In this document: positions 25,207-34,483 of the stretch, piece after piece
Numbering within the stretch: the stretch's first letter is position 1
Layout of the letters: the number at the start of each line of letters is the position of its first letter
Assembly: GCA_905176665.1 (NCBI GenBank)
Contig: CAJINA010000179.1
Coordinates: 1 to 43,701 of the forward strand
DNA: 43,701 bases
Source of the DNA: Olavius algarvensis Delta 4 endosymbiont
GTDB lineage: Bacteria > Desulfobacterota > Desulfobacteria > Desulfobacterales > CAJINA01
Direction of reading: 5' to 3'
Position numbers and translations under genes: made by a program
The notes under the pieces: model-generated
Told to the model about the DNA's origin: nothing
Seen by the model: only the letters and a program-made list of their open reading frames with translations
The model's database searches: none

Positions 25207-26762
25207 AATTCTAAGCTAAAGAAACCGCAGTGTAAGGCCTCCTGCAATTCTTCCTGTGCCAGGGACGGACCCCACAAAACCGGGCGAATCCCCTTCCAAC
25301 GCCCCTTGAGAAACGCTCTCAGATCAACCAGCCCCTCATCGCCGCTGTACATCCCGCGATTATACAGGTAGGCCACCGTACGGACACCGCAAAACACCCC
25401 CTGGCAGGTACCCTTGCCCACCCGGCTGCGCAAACCGATGGCTTTCAGATCCGCCCGGTCACCGACCATTCCCATGGCGTCGGCAATGCTGTCGACGGCA
25501 CCTTTGGGCACCATTTCGCATTCGCATAACAGCATATCCCGGGGTGCCTGGGATTGCAGCCAGATGCGCGGGGCCATCCCCGGTTTGGTCCACTGGCAGG
25601 CCGGTGTCAGCGCCAATGGCCGGGAGTGTGTCTGGCACGGGGTTGTCACCCCCAGGCGGGTGCACACCAGATCAACGGTTTTCTCGGCCATCAGGCGATA
25701 GGTAGTCAACTTGCCGCCGGTAATGGTAGCAAAATTCTCCAGCTTGTGGTCGGCATGATCGAGGAGGACGAATCCACGGCTGATCTGGCGGGCATCTCCC
25801 TCACCGGACCCAACCAGGGGCCGGACACCGGCATACGCCCGCAAGCAGCGTGCTTCAGTGAGCACGGGAAGCATGGCCTGGGCTTCGGCAATAATCGCGT
25901 CTATCTCTCCGATGGTAGGCCGCACATCTTCCAGGTTGTCAATGGCGACCGAGGTCGTCCCCAGGATGGACACGGTTCCGCCGGGCACGAGTATATCGGC
26001 ATTGGAGGATGGCCGTAGCCGGTTGATGACCCGTTGACTGATCCTATCGTCCAGGATCAGCAGGCTGCCCTTGGCATACACCATGTCCATCGCCACACCG
26101 GCCAGGGCGGCCACCTGGCCGGCCCAGGCACCGGAGGCATTGATCACCTGGTCGGCCCGGATCACGATCTTTTCACCGGTGTGCCGCCGCTGCAGTACCG
26201 TCTCATGAATCCGGCCGCTCTTTCTGCGAAATGCTACCACGGGGGTATTCCGCAAGAGCACACTGCCCGCTTGCTGGGCCTGGGACATATTCTCCAGGGA
26301 AAGCCGAAATGGATCGACCGTTGCGTCCGCGACTTGATAGGCCGCTATTAGTCTGGGAGAGAGCCGGGGTTCCATCTCCAGGGCGTCGGCCACGGACAAT
26401 GCCGTGACCGAGATACCGGCCGCGGCGCACAGGTCCGGAAAATCGGCAACATACCTTTCGTCGTCCCCCTCAACGGCCACGAACAAACCGCCGGCATCTT
26501 CAATGCAGTGCGGGGCCAGCTGCTTGATCAGTTCGGCCTCGCGGCGGCACTCCGCGGCAATGGTCAGGTCCCCGGAAACATAGCGCGCCCCGCTGTGCAG
26601 CAGGCCGTGATTGGCGCCGGAAGCCCCGGCGTTGAGATCACGCCTTTCAGCCACGATACAGGTAACCCCCCTCAACGCCAGGTCACGTGCAATGCCGGTG
26701 CCCGTAGCCCCGCCGCCGATAACCAGCACCCGGGTCCGCATGTAATTTGGGTTGCCTGCCAT
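25203..26762 (-). CDS. glpA: Anaerobic glycerol-3-phosphate dehydrogenase subunit A
   Basis: 519 residues. The N-terminal FAD site is VIGGGATGTGIARDLALRG, followed by the substrate-channel motif GASGANHGLLHSGARYVSGD. The mid-region is of the DAO/GlpD type, and TGGKLTTYRLMAEKTVD is near the end of the flavin domain. A BFD-like [2Fe-2S] domain follows with LLCECE and GTCQGVFC. It oxidises glycerol-3-phosphate to dihydroxyacetone phosphate. It is coupled to glpB by an ATGA overlap. A 149-base gap separates it from the upstream reductase gene and contains a GC hairpin (about 26832-26853) and an AT-rich stretch that could hold its promoter. Confidence 0.92.
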   Translation of the reverse strand: MAGNPNYMRTRVLVIGGGATGTGIARDLALRGVTCIVAERRDLNAGASGANHGLLHSGARYVSGDLTIAAECRREAELIKQLAPHCIEDAGGLFVAVEGDDERYVADFPDLCAAAGISVTALSVADALEMEPRLSPRLIAAYQVADATVDPFRLSLENMSQAQQAGSVLLRNTPVVAFRRKSGRIHETVLQRRHTGEKIVIRADQVINASGAWAGQVAALAGVAMDMVYAKGSLLILDDRISQRVINRLRPSSNADILVPGGTVSILGTTSVAIDNLEDVRPTIGEIDAIIAEAQAMLPVLTEARCLRAYAGVRPLVGSGEGDARQISRGFVLLDHADHKLENFATITGGKLTTYRLMAEKTVDLVCTRLGVTTPCQTHSRPLALTPACQWTKPGMAPRIWLQSQAPRDMLLCECEMVPKGAVDSIADAMGMVGDRADLKAIGLRSRVGKGTCQGVFCGVRTVAYLYNRGMYSGDEGLVDLRAFLKGRWKGIRPVLWGPSLAQEELQEALHCGFFSLEL

Positions 26763-26911
26763 ATGGGTCTCGGTATATTCCCTTCTTTTTGGTTGCCTAT
26801 ATAATAAAACTTGGTACCCGCCATCGGGATCGCGGCCCCTGGGGGAACAGGGCCTTGATCTGGTCTGTGGAAGTCGAGACCGATTTCGCGACCGTTAACG
26901 ATGGGGATAAA

Positions 26912-28075
26912 TTATAGCATCAACTCAAGATCCGAAATCGGATAGGCCAGGCAGGGATGAATATATCCTGAGATGGCATCCGACTTTCTCAGTTTTGCGC
27001 CCGGTGCGTGGAAAACCCTGCCGGCCGTAAGTCGCGTACGGCAAAGGCTGCACTCTCCGGAACGGCAACAGGTGTTCAGTGTCCGGCCAGTCCGCTCGAG
27101 GCCATTCATCAAAGGCTCGCCGGCCGCAACGGTGAACACCGCCCCGTCCGGGAGGGTGACCGTGAACCGGTCCTGGGCCCGGACAGAATCCGGCCAGCCC
27201 GGTTGAGCGGTTACATCGGCCGGCGGGCCGTATACCTCAATCCGGATTCTGCGACCGGGAACATCCAGCCGGGCCAATTCGGCCTGCACGTATTTATACA
27301 TCACTTCGGGTCCGCACAGGTAGAACATTTTCCGGCCGAGATCATCCACCTGCTCGGCCAGCAGTTCGGCGGTGATAAAGCCGGTTAGATCCCGGCCCTC
27401 GGAGGAGGGCTCGGAAATCACCATCGTCACCTTGAGCTGGTCGTAGTGTGCGGCGCGCTCGCGGAGTTCAGCGGCAAAAATGATATCATCCTCACTCCGG
27501 CTGCCGTAGACCAGGTGGATGCGGCGGTCCAGCCCCCGGTCCGTGACCTCCCGGAGCATGCTCATAAACGGTGTTACGCCGCTACCCCTGGCGATAAACA
27601 CAAGATCGTCGCCATGAAACAACGGGTTGTGATAAAGGTTCCCGGCCGGCGCAGTGCTGGTCAACACCTGTCCGGTCGCAACTTCGTCGAGCAGGTAGAC
27701 CGACACGAAGCCGTCCGGCATCCGGCGCACGGTAATATCATAATAGGCGGTCTGGTTGGGCGGCGAGGAGATACTGTACGGCCGGCTCGTGCGCACACTA
27801 CCGATGTCCACAAAAACGTTGATGTATTGCCCGGCTTGAAACGGCGGCAGCGGGCCGCCGTCGGCCGCCACCAACCGCAGGGTTTTGGTGGACGCGGTTT
27901 CCGAGATGATACGCGCCACCCGCAGCTCGAGGCCGGGGGGATGCAGGCGATTGACGGCGGCCGCCACAGCCCCCTTTTCGACCGTCCGATCCAACGCGTA
28001 TTTGCGCAGGATATCGTTTTCCCGCTGTATATCGGCATAACCATCGATTTGCGTTTTTATATCTGGTTTTTTCAT
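26912..28075 (-). CDS. Ferredoxin-NAD(P) reductase-like protein with C-terminal [2Fe-2S]
   Basis: 387 residues: an N-terminal helix, an FAD domain with RPYS (98-101) and SISSPP, a NAD(P) domain (IARGSGVTPFMSMLREV; YLCGPEVMYKYVQAEL), and a plant-type ferredoxin domain with C337-x4-C342-x2-C345 and C375. This is the phthalate dioxygenase reductase/vanillate demethylase order: flavin, nucleotide, then FeS. It passes electrons from NAD(P)H to a partner. The start overlaps the stop of the CrtI-like gene as ATGA, so that flavoprotein is the most likely partner. That is inference from coupling. Confidence 0.9.
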   Translation of the reverse strand: MKKPDIKTQIDGYADIQRENDILRKYALDRTVEKGAVAAAVNRLHPPGLELRVARIISETASTKTLRLVAADGGPLPPFQAGQYINVFVDIGSVRTSRPYSISSPPNQTAYYDITVRRMPDGFVSVYLLDEVATGQVLTSTAPAGNLYHNPLFHGDDLVFIARGSGVTPFMSMLREVTDRGLDRRIHLVYGSRSEDDIIFAAELRERAAHYDQLKVTMVISEPSSEGRDLTGFITAELLAEQVDDLGRKMFYLCGPEVMYKYVQAELARLDVPGRRIRIEVYGPPADVTAQPGWPDSVRAQDRFTVTLPDGAVFTVAAGEPLMNGLERTGRTLNTCCRSGECSLCRTRLTAGRVFHAPGAKLRKSDAISGYIHPCLAYPISDLELML

Positions 28076-29577
28076 CCGTTCCCCTTTCCAGCCTGCAAAG
28101 ACCGGACCACGGCCCGCGATGTGGAATAGCCGGACATCAAGGTGGGCTGAAAACCGCCCATCCCGGCCCAGGCGCCCACATGGAAAAGCCCCTTTATAGG
28201 GGATCTACGATCCAGGAAGTACTCGCCATCTTTGGCATACTGGTCAAACCCGTAGGCGGCCCCGCCGGGATGTCCCAAGTAGCGCATGTGGGTTACCGGC
28301 GTCCCGATCTCCAGTTCTTCGATGTGATCCCGGCAGCGCGGGAAAACCCGGTAGAGGACTTCCAGCATCTGGCCGGCAATCCGGTATTTGGTATCGAAGT
28401 AGTCGTGCGGCGGCACGGTCAACCAGGGTTCGGCATAGGCCAGTCCCACCAGAGCGGCCTGACAGGCCCCCGGAGGTGAGAAATCCGGGTCGTCCACATC
28501 GTAACACGTAAACAGCATGGCTTCCGGCGCTGTGAGGGCCCTGGTCTTACGGTACACTTCATCGAGATCGTCGGTGACGGCCACAAAGTTGGTCGTCTCC
28601 GTGATCTCCAGCTCCGCCGGTTCACAGTCGAACCCGAGAAACACGTTCACGAATGACGTCCCCACGGTCCGGGCTCCCAATTCCCGCAAGCGGGCTGCGG
28701 GTACGTGGGCCTTATCGATCAGATCGACATAGGTGGCCAGGGTGCTGGCGTTGGAGACCACATGCCGGGTGGCGATCTGATCGTTGGCATCGGTCACCAC
28801 ACCGGTGACCTGGCCGTCGGCGACCTGAATCTCACGGGCACCGCAATTGAACCGCACGTCACCTCCGGCCTGCAAAAAGGCATCCAGCAGGGTGCTGGAG
28901 AGGGCCTGGGAACCGCCTTTTAAGTGGAAGGGTTTAAATTCGATATAGGCCCAGAGGACAATCGCAAAGTCTCCGAAGGAAAGCCGGGAAGGCGGCAGCC
29001 CCTGGTAGGACCAGTAAATCCCGAGGGTGGCTTTCAACAGCGGGTCCTTGAAAAAGTCATCCAGGATGGTCTGTGTCGGCTTCAGGGCATACTTGAAAAA
29101 TGACGGGTACTTCTCCGGGGAAGATTCCGGATCCCGGAAAATCGTCACCCCGACCCACTGGGTGCAATATTCGTATACCAAATCGAAAAAACGGTCGATG
29201 GCCTCCGTTTCGGCGGGAAAACGCGCTTTCAAACTGTCCACCGCGGCAGACCGGTCCGCTTTCAGGGTGATGTCCAGTTGGTCCGGGAGCACCAGGCGAT
29301 ACAGGTTGGGCATCTGGATAAACTCGAGGCGATCGATAATTTCCAGCCGCGTCAGCATGTCGCGCAACGGGCCGGGGAAACTCTCCGTGCCCATACCACT
29401 GAGCTGGTGCAGGGCCACCTCGAATTCGAACCGCCCGCGAATAAAACTGGTGGCACACCCGCCGGGGACGTTGTGCCGCTCCAACAGCAGCGTCTGCACA
29501 CCGGCCCGGGCAAGGCCCAGGGCAGCGGTCAAGCCGCCATTACCGGCCCCGATTACGACTGCATCAACATCCGTCAT
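28072..29577 (-). CDS. CrtI / retinol-saturase-like FAD oxidoreductase
   Basis: 501 residues; GGAGG lies five bases before ATG 29577. The FAD site is VVIGAGNGGLTAALGLARAG with the extended motif LLLERHNVPGGCATSF. The mid-domain is of the phytoene-desaturase type (RLSFGDFAIVLWAYIEFKPF, KGGSQALSSTLLDAF). The C-terminal FAD block is GLFHVGAWAGMGGFQPTLMSGYSTSRAVV. In this family members desaturate, isomerise or saturate polyenes. Coupling to a [2Fe-2S] NAD(P)H reductase argues for a reductive (saturase-like) reaction on a lipid or isoprenoid. No carotenoid synthesis genes lie nearby, so the substrate is unknown. Confidence 0.85.
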   Translation of the reverse strand: MTDVDAVVIGAGNGGLTAALGLARAGVQTLLLERHNVPGGCATSFIRGRFEFEVALHQLSGMGTESFPGPLRDMLTRLEIIDRLEFIQMPNLYRLVLPDQLDITLKADRSAAVDSLKARFPAETEAIDRFFDLVYEYCTQWVGVTIFRDPESSPEKYPSFFKYALKPTQTILDDFFKDPLLKATLGIYWSYQGLPPSRLSFGDFAIVLWAYIEFKPFHLKGGSQALSSTLLDAFLQAGGDVRFNCGAREIQVADGQVTGVVTDANDQIATRHVVSNASTLATYVDLIDKAHVPAARLRELGARTVGTSFVNVFLGFDCEPAELEITETTNFVAVTDDLDEVYRKTRALTAPEAMLFTCYDVDDPDFSPPGACQAALVGLAYAEPWLTVPPHDYFDTKYRIAGQMLEVLYRVFPRCRDHIEELEIGTPVTHMRYLGHPGGAAYGFDQYAKDGEYFLDRRSPIKGLFHVGAWAGMGGFQPTLMSGYSTSRAVVRSLQAGKGNG

Positions 29578-29591
29578 AGCGCCTCCCTGTT

Positions 29592-30497
29592 CTATTTTTG
29601 GACGACGGCGTAGCCTTTTTGCTCCAATTTTGCAATGACGCCCGTTTTGCCCCCCAGATGGCTGGCGCCCACGATCACCAGCGCATTATCCGGCTGCCCG
29701 ATAAGACCTTCGATGATCGGTAGCCAGCGGGCATTGCGCTCCGTGAGAAATTTTTTGTAGAGCGTCGGATGGCCGGCAAAACTTGACTGCATGATCTTGT
29801 CCAGCTGCTTGAGATCACCCGTTTTCCATAGCGTCAGCATTTCCGGAAAGAGGGTCTCGACTATATCCAGATCAGCCAGGGTCCGCTTTAAAAACGCATC
29901 CTGCTCCATGCGGCCCAACTCGAAAAAAAGGGCCAGCTGATCCTGGACCGATTCCAGGGGAATAATTTTTTTTACATCCCGCCGGGCGTTTTGATAGAAG
30001 TAGCGATCTATACCGTAACGCGGCAGGTAGCCCCTTTTACGCAGCTCCAGCATGGTCAGCGTCAGGGCACAGACCCAGGGACGCAAGCCTTCGAATTGCA
30101 CCATATCCAGGCCTTGTCCGTCCAAGTACTGCTCCAGCATCCGCAGCGTTGGCGGCGTCAGGACATCCCGGATGAAACGCCCTTTGGGCAGCAGGCTTTG
30201 CTGCATCATCAGAGTCTGGGTTTCCGGTCGGTCCATCTGCGCCAGATCGGTTTCAAAGACAATGATGCCGCTGTCGCGGTAGGCCGCCTCAAAATCTTCA
30301 TCCAGCGGATAATCCCACCGGCTGAGCAGGTGAATGGAACCGAGCAGATAAACCGTATTGCGGTCCGAGGATACGGTCCATAGGCATTTGGCCCCGGTCT
30401 GGCCGCCAAACGCCTGCCCGCAGCCAATCATAAAAACCATCAGGCAGACGAACACCGCCAGGTACGCCGGTAGCTTATGATGGCATCTATGGAGCAT
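29592..30497 (-). CDS. TraB/GumN-family exported protein
   Basis: ATG 30497 is chosen because GAGGTG precedes it by a few bases; the longer frame starts at 30530. The protein is 301 residues. A hydrophobic export signal covers about residues 9-25 and includes FMIGC, so it may be a lipoprotein. The TraB/PrgY/GumN fold is marked by VYLLGSIHLLSRWDYPL near the start, IPLESVQDQLALFF in the middle and VIVGASHLGGKTGVIAKLEQKGY at the end, with the two histidine motifs GxxH typical of the family (COG3735). Members are thought to be metal-dependent hydrolases. It sits 14 bases upstream of the CrtI-like gene. Confidence 0.85.
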   Translation of the reverse strand: MLHRCHHKLPAYLAVFVCLMVFMIGCGQAFGGQTGAKCLWTVSSDRNTVYLLGSIHLLSRWDYPLDEDFEAAYRDSGIIVFETDLAQMDRPETQTLMMQQSLLPKGRFIRDVLTPPTLRMLEQYLDGQGLDMVQFEGLRPWVCALTLTMLELRKRGYLPRYGIDRYFYQNARRDVKKIIPLESVQDQLALFFELGRMEQDAFLKRTLADLDIVETLFPEMLTLWKTGDLKQLDKIMQSSFAGHPTLYKKFLTERNARWLPIIEGLIGQPDNALVIVGASHLGGKTGVIAKLEQKGYAVVQK

Positions 30498-30654
30498 GGG
30501 CACCTCTTTCAGGGGACAGCGTTTTTTCACGAACTTTTCATTTTGCGTTCACAGGGAGTTCATCCCTCTGCGGTAGGCTTGCTGCAAGCTTAGAAACTTG
30601 AATCTATCACAAGTCTGGAAGCGATTCCAGCAAGTTCATCGAAAAGGAGGCGCC

Positions 30655-32691
30655 ATGGACACTCACAGAAGATTCAGAGGAATGGTTTTTACAATCGTCA
30701 TCATCATATTGTTTGCGCGGACAGGCTATGCCGAGCCGGCCACGGATAAAACCCTCTCGCCCTATTTTCTGATCGAATCCGGCGACCCCGCCGTCGATCG
30801 GTTTCCTTTAAAAAATACCGATGTCAGCGTTCCCATCAGTGGGGTCATTGCCGACGTCACGGTGTTGCAGACCTACACCAACGACGGTATGCGCCCGATC
30901 AGCGCACGCTATATATTTCCGGCCTCCACGCGGGCGGCGGTGCACGGTATGCAAATGACCATCGGGGAGAACGTGATCACCGCCCGGATCAAGGAAAAAG
31001 AAAAGGCTGAAACGACGTTCGCGGCCGCTAAAAAACAGGGTAAAAGTGCGGCCCTGCTCAAACAGCAGCGACCCAACGTTTTCAGCATGAACGTAGCCAA
31101 TATCATGCCCGGCGACACCCTGGATATCGAACTACATTACACGGAACTCCTGATCCCCACAGATGGCACGTATCAATTCGTCTACCCTACCGTGGTGGGA
31201 CCCCGCTATTCCGAGCAGCCAGAGTCTACGGCCCCCGCATCAGAGCGGTGGGTGCAAAACCCTTACCTGCCCCAGGGCAGCCGCCCGGTTTCCGGATTCA
31301 ACCTGCGCGCCAGGATATCCACCGGCATCCCGCTGGCAGCCCTGGTCTGCCGGTCCCATGACATTGAAACCAGTTGGGAGAGTGAATCCGTGGCCGACAT
31401 CACCTTTAAGCACCCGGAAAATTCGGGGGCGGACCGGGATTACATCCTGGAATATCGACTGGCCGGCAAACAGATCCAATCCGGTCCCATGTTATATGAG
31501 GGTGCCCAGGAGAACTTCTTTCTTCTCATGGTACAGCCGCCCGAAAGGATCAAACCCAAGGATATCCCGGACCGCGAATATATCTTCGTCGTGGACGTGT
31601 CCGGCTCCATGGACGGCTTTCCGCTGAACACAGCCAAAGACCTGCTCTCCAACTTGATCGCGCATCTGCGGCCCACGGACAAGTTCAATGTGATCTTTTT
31701 CGCCGGTGGGTCCCGGGTGATGGCCCCGACCTCGTTACCGGCCACCCCCCGCCATGTCGCGCAGGCGCTGCGGTTGCTCGACCACCAGCGGGGCGGGGGC
31801 AGCACCCGTCTGCAGGCAGCCCTCCAAAAGGCGCTGGCCCTGCCCAGAGACGAAGCCAGCGCCCGTAGCGTCGTCATTGTAACCGACGGCTATATCTCGG
31901 CTGAAAAAGAGGTATTCCAGTTGATCCGCAGGAACCTCAACCGGACAAACGTGTTTGCTTTTGGTATCGGTAGTTCCGTGAACCGCTACCTGGTGGAAGG
32001 TATCGCTAAAGCAGGTCTGGGGGAACCGTTCATTGCCACCGATCCCCAGTCCGCCCGTTCTGCGGCCGGGCAGTTTCGCGAATACATCCAAGCCCCTTTG
32101 CTTACCGGGATCACCGTCAAGTATACCGGTTTCGATGCGTATGATGTCGAACCGGCGGCCATTGGCGATCTTTTCGCCCACCGTCCGGTCATCATCCAGG
32201 GGAAATGGCGGGGCGCGGCTACCGGTGCGATCGAGGTGTCCGGCACCGGCGGCAGCGGTAAATACGGGCAAACCTTTCACCTGGCCGCCACCCAGCCGCG
32301 GGAAGCCAACCGGGCCCTGCGCCCCTTGTGGGCCCGTTCCCAGATAGCCCGGCTGGCGGACTTCAATTTCAATGACCGGACCGGTGAAGAGCAAGCCGCG
32401 ATCACTTCGCTGGGGTTGACCTATAGCCTGCTTACCGATTACACGGCCTTTGTTGCGGTCCAGGAAACCGTACGCAATGCGGAGGGACACAGCGATCCCG
32501 TCGCCCAGCCCTTGAACCTGCCGACCGGCGTTTCCAACCTGGCGGTCAGCGGGGGCTGTGCCAATGTTCCCGAACCGGAACTGACGTTCCTTTTGATCGG
32601 CCTGTTACTCTATATGGCAACACGGGTCATCTTTCGCCGGCACCGTTTTAACACAGACTACGGGAGGAAAGATCATGCAAGTAACCAATAG
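30655..32691 (+). CDS. VIT-VWA surface protein with PEP-type exosortase sorting tail
   Basis: ATG 30655 follows AAGGAGG by four bases; 678 residues. A signal peptide covers about residues 5-27. A VIT domain (about 35-160: YFLIESGDPAVDRFPLKNTD, YIFPASTRAAVHGMQMTIG, PNVFSMNVANIMPGDTLDIE) precedes a VWA domain with an intact MIDAS D314-x-S316-x-S318 (FVVDVSGSMDG). The C-terminus is a sorting signal: V638-PEPE, a membrane helix (LTFLLIGLLLYMATRVIF) and a basic end (RRHRF). It is the presumed substrate of the exosortase gene that overlaps its 3' end by 17 bases. The same VIT-VWA architecture is the target in the proteobacterial dedicated sortase system. Confidence 0.9.
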   Translation: MDTHRRFRGMVFTIVIIILFARTGYAEPATDKTLSPYFLIESGDPAVDRFPLKNTDVSVPISGVIADVTVLQTYTNDGMRPISARYIFPASTRAAVHGMQMTIGENVITARIKEKEKAETTFAAAKKQGKSAALLKQQRPNVFSMNVANIMPGDTLDIELHYTELLIPTDGTYQFVYPTVVGPRYSEQPESTAPASERWVQNPYLPQGSRPVSGFNLRARISTGIPLAALVCRSHDIETSWESESVADITFKHPENSGADRDYILEYRLAGKQIQSGPMLYEGAQENFFLLMVQPPERIKPKDIPDREYIFVVDVSGSMDGFPLNTAKDLLSNLIAHLRPTDKFNVIFFAGGSRVMAPTSLPATPRHVAQALRLLDHQRGGGSTRLQAALQKALALPRDEASARSVVIVTDGYISAEKEVFQLIRRNLNRTNVFAFGIGSSVNRYLVEGIAKAGLGEPFIATDPQSARSAAGQFREYIQAPLLTGITVKYTGFDAYDVEPAAIGDLFAHRPVIIQGKWRGAATGAIEVSGTGGSGKYGQTFHLAATQPREANRALRPLWARSQIARLADFNFNDRTGEEQAAITSLGLTYSLLTDYTAFVAVQETVRNAEGHSDPVAQPLNLPTGVSNLAVSGGCANVPEPELTFLLIGLLLYMATRVIFRRHRFNTDYGRKDHASNQ

Positions 32692-33502
32692 CGTGATATC
32701 GTTTTGGCGCCGCCACCGTCCCAACGCCGTTTTTTATCTCTTCATCGTGGCCATCGCCTATGGACTCAAGCAGCATTACAGCCAGGCCGGCAGTGAGGCA
32801 CTGGATTGGATTCTGGGCCCGACTGCCGCAATGGCCGAGCTCATCAGCGGGATTCCATTTGAACACGAAGCCCAGACCGGGTACCTCAGCCGTGATGTCC
32901 GGGCTGTCATAGCACCGGCCTGTGCCGGCGTCAATTTTTTGATCGTGGTCTTCGGGATGACCGCGTTTCAAGGCGTTTCCCGGCTGATGGGCGCGGGTCG
33001 CAAACTGGCTTGGCTGGTGGCGACCCTGGGCGGCGCCTACCTGCTGACCATCCTGGTGAATGCCCTGCGCATCACCCTATCCATCTACCTGTATGGCGCC
33101 GATCTGTACGACCACCAAGTTACGCCGGCCGGCATTCATCGGGCCGCAGGGGTCTTGATCTATTTTGCCGCCTTGTCGGCAATCTATCCCGCCAGCGGAA
33201 AAATCATGGCCGGCCTCCGACCGTCAGAACCGACCCGGCGAGATCAGGCGCGGTCGTACCGCCGGCTTAAAATCGTTTCCCCGAGCCTGGTACCGCTGCT
33301 CTGGTATACGGCGATTACCCTGGTCGTACCGCTGCTGCGTCACCTCGAAATTGCCGGCCAGCCCCAATTTCAAAACCACTTTCTAACCGTGATGACCGTC
33401 GGCCTGCTGGTTTTCAGTATTTTTTTAATCGGCCAGCTGTGTTACCACCGTATGCAAGCGCGTTGTAGAGAATCCTGGCCCAAAGGACCAGGCTTAGGAT
33501 AA
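32675..33502 (+). CDS. Exosortase (XrtK-like, dedicated)
   Basis: 275 residues with seven to eight membrane helices. The catalytic triad of exosortases is visible: C83 in APACAGVNF, R132 in NALRITLSIYLYG and H155 in GIHRAAGVLIYF. Exosortases cleave PEP-type sorting signals and anchor or release the protein at the Gram-negative envelope. The gene overlaps the VIT-VWA gene by 17 bases (GGGAGG upstream of ATG 32675), so the two are translated together. This indicates a one-substrate enzyme. The subtype name is tentative. Confidence 0.88.
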   Translation: MQVTNSVISFWRRHRPNAVFYLFIVAIAYGLKQHYSQAGSEALDWILGPTAAMAELISGIPFEHEAQTGYLSRDVRAVIAPACAGVNFLIVVFGMTAFQGVSRLMGAGRKLAWLVATLGGAYLLTILVNALRITLSIYLYGADLYDHQVTPAGIHRAAGVLIYFAALSAIYPASGKIMAGLRPSEPTRRDQARSYRRLKIVSPSLVPLLWYTAITLVVPLLRHLEIAGQPQFQNHFLTVMTVGLLVFSIFLIGQLCYHRMQARCRESWPKGPGLG

Positions 33503-33564
33503 CCCCTTACAGGGGCGTGCAACCAGAAACCCCAACCATAGCGTAGCCGGATTCAGGGCATCAG

Positions 33565-33695
33565 GTCGAAGACTGAAGACTGAAGAAAAACCTTAAAACC
33601 AATCAGGCTGAAATGATTGTATTGAAAAAAAGGGCGGCTGTGAATCGGACGACTCTTGGTTCGTATGTTTTCACCTTCAGACTTCAGCCTTCAAC
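33565..33695. repeat. 131-bp inverted-repeat element in the 297-base gap before creB
   Basis: GTCGAAGACTGAAGACTGAA (33565-33584) faces its imperfect complement at 33675-33695 (CTTCAGACTTCAGCCTTCAA). The interior is AT-rich and non-coding. GACTGAA is itself tandemly repeated in the left arm. It lies between the exosortase gene and the two-component genes, so those are probably transcribed separately. The rest of the gap holds no gene. Confidence 0.5.
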
Positions 33696-33799
33696 CTTTA
33701 AACCTGAGCAACGTTACATGCTTTGATGGCATAGCCAACGAGCTCTGACCCGGCCCTGTGGACCTGGTTTTAAAAAACGGAATATAGAGGCAAACGGCC

Positions 33800-34483
33800 A
33801 TGAATCCGAAAATCCTGATCGTAGAAGATGAACCGGCCATTGCAGATACCATCCAGTATGCCCTCGAAACCGAAGGCTTCGACACCCAGTGCCTGGCAGC
33901 CGGTCGCCCCGTGCTGGAAATACTGGAAAGCGCGGCGATCGACCTGATCGTCCTGGACATCGGCCTGCCGGATATCAGCGGGATCGAGCTGTGTCTGGAA
34001 ATCCGCAAACAGTCGCCGGTTCCCATCATCTTTCTGACAGCCCGCGCTGCCGAGGTTGACCGAGTCGTAGGCCTGGAAATCGGCGGTGATGATTACATAA
34101 CCAAACCATTCAGTCCTCGCGAACTGGCCGCACGGGTCCGCGCGGTTTTACGTCGCGGTGGAGCGACCACCGCGCCAGCGGCCGCACCCGCGACCGAGTT
34201 CGTCATAGATGAATCCCGACGTCAAATAACGTATTTCGACACCCCGCTGGAGTTGTCCCACTACGAATACCGCATCCTGCGCATCTTTATTCAGCACCCT
34301 GGACATGTCTACTCCCGCGAACGGTTGATGAACCTGGCCTGGGATGAACCGGAGAGCAGCATGGACCGGACCGTGGACGCGCACATCAAAAACCTGCGGG
34401 CCAAGCTCAAATCCGTTCGGCCGGACAACGATCCCATTGTGACCCATCGCGGTGTGGGCTACTCCTTGAAAGAGGTCATATGA
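33800..34483 (+). CDS. creB: OmpR/CreB-type response regulator
   Basis: 227 residues with a receiver domain (D10/E11, phosphoacceptor D53 in IVLDIGLPD, T80, K102 in YITKPF). A winged-helix DNA-binding domain follows (about 133-225: ELSHYEYRILRIFIQHPGHVYSRERLM, DRTVDAHIKNLRAKL, ITHRGVGYSL-like end). The sequence is closest in feel to CreB. GAGG lies ten bases before the ATG. Its stop overlaps the kinase start (ATGA). Context suggests it regulates the exosortase/VIT-VWA genes; the symbol reflects family, not proven orthology. Confidence 0.88.
   Translation: MNPKILIVEDEPAIADTIQYALETEGFDTQCLAAGRPVLEILESAAIDLIVLDIGLPDISGIELCLEIRKQSPVPIIFLTARAAEVDRVVGLEIGGDDYITKPFSPRELAARVRAVLRRGGATTAPAAAPATEFVIDESRRQITYFDTPLELSHYEYRILRIFIQHPGHVYSRERLMNLAWDEPESSMDRTVDAHIKNLRAKLKSVRPDNDPIVTHRGVGYSLKEVI

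Noticed and set aside
33565..33695. GACTGAAGACTGAAG units as a CRISPR or direct-repeat array
   Set aside because: Only two short adjacent units per arm, arranged as inverted arms, without regular spacers or cas genes.
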